NCBI GenBank assembly: GCA_044426345.1
Contig: JAWXUP010000025.1
Coordinates: 1-31,918 of the forward strand
DNA length: 31,918 nucleotides
From: CAYJLC01 sp044426345
GTDB lineage: Bacteria; Bacillota; Clostridia; Oscillospirales; Butyricicoccaceae
Direction of reading: 5' to 3'
Shown: piece by piece, positions 28,874 to 31,918 of the stretch
Position numbering within the stretch: position 1 is the first letter of the stretch
Layout of the letters: each line of letters opens with the position of its first letter
Translations under genes and position numbers: made by a program
The notes under the pieces: model-generated
The model's database searches: none
Told to the model about the DNA's origin: nothing
What the model saw: only the letters and a program-made list of their open reading frames with translations

Positions 28874-30106
28874 TTAAAATTTCCAACTTGTTAATTTGCC
28901 GATAACACTTTGTATTCCGTATCGTATCGAATCGATATGATGATTAAACGCATCGATTGGTGTGTTTATGTATTCATTCGTCTTTTTATCTTTTTTCCAT
29001 GTGTAATTTTCGAACTCTTCTTTGCAATTAACACATCTTTCGTCCACTATCAATTTATTCCTTAACATTTTATCGATACCAATATTTACTGAACCTGGTC
29101 CTTTTTCTGCTGCTTTAATTCGCGGAATTCCCAATCTCTTTATTTCTTCAATTGATTTCTGTTCAGCACTATCAGCTATTATTCTTTCTTTTCGATATCC
29201 TAAATCCTCAATAACCTTTGCTATCTCGTCATTAGTCATGCCTTTACGATTGTATTCACCAGTAATGTATATAATCGCATTTACCTTATCGTATCGTCCC
29301 CATGTAATCGCAGTAGCATCGTTCACATAACCAAAATCCATTCCAATCCAAAACGGAAACGATTTAACTTCTTCTTCGCTAATTATTCTAAATTCAATAT
29401 TTGAGAATATCAATTTGTCTAGTGTTGCAAAATGCCCTAATACATAAATCTTGTAATAGTTCGGATTTATATTTTTCAAATCAATCAGCGAGTTGATATA
29501 TTCTTGTGGCAAATTATTAATATTATCAAGATATGTAGTATGAATTATCTCTGTGTCATTCGGTTTGCCATTTTCAAAAAAGTACTTATACACCCAATTC
29601 GCTTTCGACACTGGGTTAAACATAATATGGATTTGATTGTTCGGTTTTTTACTTCTCAAACGCAAATTTAGTTGTGTAAAATCGTCAAGTGTCAATTCTG
29701 TTGCTTCTTCGATTACAATATCGTCAATGTCAACGATTGATTTTAATTTCTCAGGATCATCAATCCCACTAAACAATATTACCGAACCATTTAGCAGCTC
29801 AATTGTAAAATCTGAACGATTAATATTTTTTATTATGCTAAACCCAGGTGTTTTAGCTTTATCGTTAATTTCAATTATTAATTTCAAGAACATTTCAAAC
29901 ACACTGCGTCTTATCGTTCTGCCGACTTTACGAACAACTAAAACTCTTCGTTTAGAATTTAGTGCTTTTAAAATTATCTTTTGGCAAACAAAATGCGATT
30001 TACCACTACCTGCACCGCCATAGTAAACATTGAATCGATTCGAGTAGCTACTTACATATTTATGATAGCTTTCATTTATCCAATTCGATAAGCCTTTAAT
30101 CTGCAT
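28874..30106 (-). CDS. terL: Terminase large subunit
   Basis: This 410-aa packaging motor has Walker A GGAGSGKS at 30-37, Walker B DDIVIEEATEL at 128-138 and an ATPase-coupling FNPVSKANWVYKYFF. The C-terminal nuclease has WIGMDFGYVNDATAITWGRY, IIADSAEQKSIEEIK and IDAFNHHIDSIRYGI. It is PBSX/Terminase_3-6 type. I chose the ATG at 30106 because GGTGA lies seven bases upstream; the longer frame starts inside TerS. It overlaps TerS by 11 bp. Confidence 0.95.
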   Translation of the reverse strand: MQIKGLSNWINESYHKYVSSYSNRFNVYYGGAGSGKSHFVCQKIILKALNSKRRVLVVRKVGRTIRRSVFEMFLKLIIEINDKAKTPGFSIIKNINRSDFTIELLNGSVILFSGIDDPEKLKSIVDIDDIVIEEATELTLDDFTQLNLRLRSKKPNNQIHIMFNPVSKANWVYKYFFENGKPNDTEIIHTTYLDNINNLPQEYINSLIDLKNINPNYYKIYVLGHFATLDKLIFSNIEFRIISEEEVKSFPFWIGMDFGYVNDATAITWGRYDKVNAIIYITGEYNRKGMTNDEIAKVIEDLGYRKERIIADSAEQKSIEEIKRLGIPRIKAAEKGPGSVNIGIDKMLRNKLIVDERCVNCKEEFENYTWKKDKKTNEYINTPIDAFNHHIDSIRYGIQSVIGKLTSWKF

Positions 30107-30503
30107 TGTCAAATTCACCAAAGTCAATTGTAATCGAATCCGTGTTGATATTATGCGATTCTACTTTGTCTGTCCAACCGCACCAGTTCTTTAGCGAAAA
30201 TATTGCCATACTAGGCTGATATATTCCGACCATTGTACCTTGTGCAATTATATCTGCTCGAATTCTATCGATTTCACTTTTTGTATCGGGAAAGTATTCG
30301 TTGATTGCTGTATAAATTGTTCTTCTATCGATTTGCTTGTGATTTTCGCAAATCCATATTTTAAACTCTGTAAAAGTCGGTGTAATCATATACCCACTAC
30401 CAACAACATAGCTACAAAAATCTTCCCACAACTCAATAAGTTCTTGACCACTTTTAATCTTTTTTGGTTGTCCACTTTTGTTAACCTTTTCCGCTTTTTC
30501 CAT
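30096..30503 (-). CDS. terS: Terminase small subunit
   Basis: This 135-aa protein (KKIKSGQELIELWEDFCSYV; YMITPTFTEFKIWICENHKQ; SMAIFSLKNWCGWTDKVESH) has the pattern of gp3-type small terminase subunits, with the helix-rich N-terminal DNA-binding half and the AIFSLKNW-GWTDK motif shared by this family. It recognises the packaging site. AAAGGAG precedes the ATG at 30503 and it sits directly before terL. Confidence 0.9.
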   Translation of the reverse strand: MEKAEKVNKSGQPKKIKSGQELIELWEDFCSYVVGSGYMITPTFTEFKIWICENHKQIDRRTIYTAINEYFPDTKSEIDRIRADIIAQGTMVGIYQPSMAIFSLKNWCGWTDKVESHNINTDSITIDFGEFDNAD

Positions 30504-30506
30504 GCT

Positions 30507-31064
30507 CTACTTCTCCTTTCCTAAAAAAACATCTTGATAAAAATCATATATTTCATCAGACTTGGTAAAAATGTATTGTTCGATTTTGGGATTCTCATTC
30601 AAATTGCTAGAAGTTTCTAAAACGAATTTTCCACAATCCGTATCAAACAAAATCACTTTGCTATGATTTCTGCAATAGTGAATATCCCAATTATTGTTGC
30701 TGCATATGTTTTCGAAAAAATCACTATATTTGTAATCTATTCCATTTGTCTTATTTTCTTTCATAATTGTTCCAACGCAAAAAGTACAGTTATTGACTTT
30801 ACCCATCTTTTTTAATCTATCAATGGTCTGTATCTCAACTTTCCCAACTCTCAACGTTGATGCAAACAAATTATTTACAATTGTTTTCTGACAAACAAAA
30901 TTTATAAAATTAATGCTGCTGAATCCACCATCAACACTTATCAACCTGTAATCTTCTTTTCCGTTAGGCAATTCTTTCAAGACTGTATTTAGATTAATAT
31001 TTCCTTTTTGCAATTTGTATACGACTCTTTTTCTGTTCTTTGTCTTTAAAATTATTCCTTGCAT
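30507..31064 (-). CDS. PLD-family (single HKD) nuclease-like protein
   Basis: This 185-aa protein has one HKD motif in the C-terminal half: HSKVILFD (His134, Lys136, Asp141) followed by ETSSNLN (Ser152, Asn154) and EQY, as in Nuc-type phospholipase D nucleases, which act as dimers. The rest (VDGGFSSINFINFVCQKTIV; STLRVGKVEIQTIDRLKK) is the alpha/beta fold of such proteins. It lies directly before terS (3-bp gap), where many phages carry an HNH endonuclease used in packaging; a similar role is inferred. The ATG at 31064 lies inside the 33-aa ORF. Confidence 0.8.
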   Translation of the reverse strand: MQGIILKTKNRKRVVYKLQKGNINLNTVLKELPNGKEDYRLISVDGGFSSINFINFVCQKTIVNNLFASTLRVGKVEIQTIDRLKKMGKVNNCTFCVGTIMKENKTNGIDYKYSDFFENICSNNNWDIHYCRNHSKVILFDTDCGKFVLETSSNLNENPKIEQYIFTKSDEIYDFYQDVFLGKEK

Positions 31065-31153
31065 CTCTCAGCCACCATCTTCTCAATATACTCAATCAAA
31101 GTATATCGCTTCACCTCAACTTCATCCGTCTTGCTCTGTTTGTTCTCGTTCAA
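31052..31153 (-). CDS. Small ORF before the PLD gene (33 aa)
   Basis: A TTG start (31153) with AAAGGCGG about seven bases upstream encodes 33 residues (MNENKQSKTDEVEVKRYTLI, then EYIEKMVAERCKE), a basic helical protein. Its stop overlaps the first codons of the PLD gene (13 bp), implying translational coupling. I do not recognise a family. Confidence 0.5.
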   Translation of the reverse strand: MNENKQSKTDEVEVKRYTLIEYIEKMVAERCKE

Positions 31154-31157
31154 TTTG

Positions 31158-31301
31158 TTACCGCCTTTCTTTTTCAAAAATCGCCCGACACAATGCCGAG
31201 CGTTCTTGATAGTCAAATTTTAAAGGAAAAATGAAATACTTCTTGTTTATTTTAATATTATTTGCTTGTGCTGTCAATATCGCATATTTTTTTAAATTCA
31301 T
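31158..31301 (-). CDS. Possible small ORF (47 aa)
   Basis: An ATG-initiated frame encodes 47 residues (MNLKKYAILTAQANNIKINK, then KYFIFPLKFDYQERSALCRA) ending IFEKERR. The ribosome site is weak (AGAGGG 16 bases upstream). The late promoter (31277-31249) lies inside the frame, so the late transcript would not carry the start codon. It could be translated from the initiator transcript instead. It is kept because the residue pattern looks protein-like and it stops 4 bp before the next ORF. Confidence 0.35.
   Translation of the reverse strand: MNLKKYAILTAQANNIKINKKYFIFPLKFDYQERSALCRAIFEKERR
31249..31277 (-). promoter_or_regulatory. Promoter at the head of the late region
   Basis: The minus strand has a perfect TTGACA (31277-31272), a 17-bp spacer and TAAAAT (31254-31249). 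It lies between the initiator gene and the packaging genes and is the first good promoter for PLD, terS, terL and portal. Confidence 0.75.
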
Positions 31302-31312
31302 CAAATTTAATA

Positions 31313-31918
31313 CTATTCCCTCTTTCCGTTGCTTTTCACACCAAGCAATTCCAATTCCAATCCCTTAAAATCTATCTCTCTACTACCGCAATCATCATAT
31401 CCATTTTTGCTATGTCCTTTTTTGTTGTCATAATTCCCCTCAAGTATCTTTGTCGCATTTGAAACATTTACAATCCAATCCAACCCAGCTGTGAATCCTC
31501 GACCGTTTTTACCTTGCAAAAAATCACTTTTACTCGACTTGGACAAAATCGTGTCAATTTGTTCCGTGTCGAACGCTTCCAAGAACGTTTTGATTTTCTT
31601 CTTTCTCGCATCTGTTAATTTTAGTACTTTTGGTAACGGAGTGCAGACAGAATGGAATTTATCAACAAATTCGGAATAATTAATTTGAGTGCGCTCGTTT
31701 GCGTTTACGCAAATTGATTTAGTCTCTCTCTTTTTTTTATTAACAGTACTATTCTCATTATCAGTATCATTATCAGTATCAGTATCATTATCAGTATAGG
31801 GTTTTTTGGGTTTCGGAAATAACCCATCGGTTTCTTTGGGTTTTTCATTTAACCCATCGGTTTCTTTGGGTTTTTCATTTAACCCATCGGTTTCAGATTT
31901 TAATTGATTAGGTCTGCC
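31313..31918 (-). CDS. Replication initiator (DUF6291-type), C-terminal part
   Basis: This is the 3' part of the gene whose start is at 389; the frame is open at 31918. It begins inside the KGGRPN segment, runs through the ETDGLNEKPK repeats and a low-complexity Asp/Thr/Asn linker (YTDNDTDTDNDTDNENS). The C-terminal domain (about 140 aa: SEFVDKFHSVCTPLPKVLKL; ARKKKIKTFLEAFDTEQIDT; KGKNGRGF-like section with FTAGLDWIVNVSNATKILEG) matches the end domain of Firmicute phage replisome organisers. The full protein is 282 or 292 aa, depending on whether two or three repeats are counted. It probably loads host helicase at the repeat region. Confidence 0.8.
   Translation of the reverse strand, partial: GRPNQLKSETDGLNEKPKETDGLNEKPKETDGLFPKPKKPYTDNDTDTDNDTDNENSTVNKKKRETKSICVNANERTQINYSEFVDKFHSVCTPLPKVLKLTDARKKKIKTFLEAFDTEQIDTILSKSSKSDFLQGKNGRGFTAGLDWIVNVSNATKILEGNYDNKKGHSKNGYDDCGSREIDFKGLELELLGVKSNGKRE
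31797..31918. repeat. Terminal overlap with the window start
   Basis: These 122 bases equal bases 1-152 apart from one 30-bp repeat unit: there are two perfect units here (31827-31886) against three at the start. The overlap shows the sequence closes on itself; unique length is about 31.8 kb. Dyads TGGGTT-N8-AACCCA are at 31807-31826, 31837-31856 and 31867-31886. Confidence 0.9.

Noticed and set aside
31086..31106. Inverted repeat ATATACT-N7-AGTATAT as TerS binding or cos site
   Set aside because: Short, AT-rich and inside a small ORF; no supporting direct repeats or known cos pattern.
1..31918. Temperate phage or prophage with lysogeny module
   Set aside because: No integrase, excisionase, attachment-site gene or divergent repressor pair was found; the single XRE protein is not enough.
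1..31918. Stop-codon reassignment
   Set aside because: TAA, TAG and TGA all end genes at sensible places, often in overlapping start-stop motifs.

Overview
The window looks like one complete, circularly closed genome of a tailed phage (long non-contractile tail, siphovirus type) of a low-GC Gram-positive host, most likely a gut Firmicute. The signs are AT-rich sequence, strong AGGAGG-type ribosome sites, all credible genes on the minus strand, a Gram-positive endolysin/holin pair and a full head-tail gene set. The first 152 and last 122 bases are the same sequence; they differ only in having three versus two copies of a 30-bp tandem repeat. The unit length is therefore about 31.8 kb, and one gene (the replication initiator) is cut by the window ends. 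No integrase, lysogeny repressor cassette, tRNA or CRISPR array is visible, so a lytic (or degenerated temperate) lifestyle is the simplest reading.

Because everything is on the minus strand, transcription runs from high to low coordinates and then around the junction. The early region starts at a strong extended -10 promoter at 6244-6216. It runs through five small unrecognised genes (6161-4488; a second, nearly identical promoter lies at 4820-4792), a RecE-like exonuclease, a zinc-ribbon protein, a DUF1351 coiled-coil protein, an ERCC4-type nuclease, a truncated cytosine methyltransferase and a LysM membrane protein resembling YneA-type division inhibitors. It ends at a terminator at 651-618. 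A consensus promoter with an operator-like dyad (618-588) then drives a small XRE regulator and the DUF6291-type replication initiator. The 30-bp repeats in the initiator linker look like iterons of an embedded replication origin.

The late region starts at a TTGACA/TAAAAT promoter (31277-31249). In order it contains two small ORFs, a PLD-family nuclease, TerS, TerL, an SPP1-type portal, an HExxH metallopeptidase, a zinc finger, a ribbon-helix-helix protein, a Mu-F-like minor head protein, an orphan type I N6-adenine methyltransferase, a gp10-like protein, scaffold and a P22-like coat protein. A strong terminator follows, then connector genes and a two-gene head-fibre cassette. The tail genes follow: completion proteins, major tail protein, G/GT chaperones with a -1 frameshift, tape measure, Dit, tail endopeptidase with a dockerin-like end, and a BppU-type fibre protein. 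After these come the lysis module (r1t-like holin; amidase with two SPOR repeats and a CW_7-like domain), small membrane proteins, a sigma-region-4-like protein and several small late genes. The last three encode a Cys-rich protein, a His/Cys protein and a ferritin-like helical protein, closed by a terminator at 6317-6276.

Many late genes sit between their own terminators and promoters, so the late region looks like a mosaic of independently acquired transcription units. The observations most worth following are the iteron-like origin inside the initiator gene, a predicted three-way-junction RNA at 1940-1855, the paired early promoters, the orphan methyltransferase with an HsdS-like tail bordered by a diverged 40-bp repeat, and the metal-binding trio at the end of the late operon. 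All calls come from reading the sequence and its translations; no database search was run.
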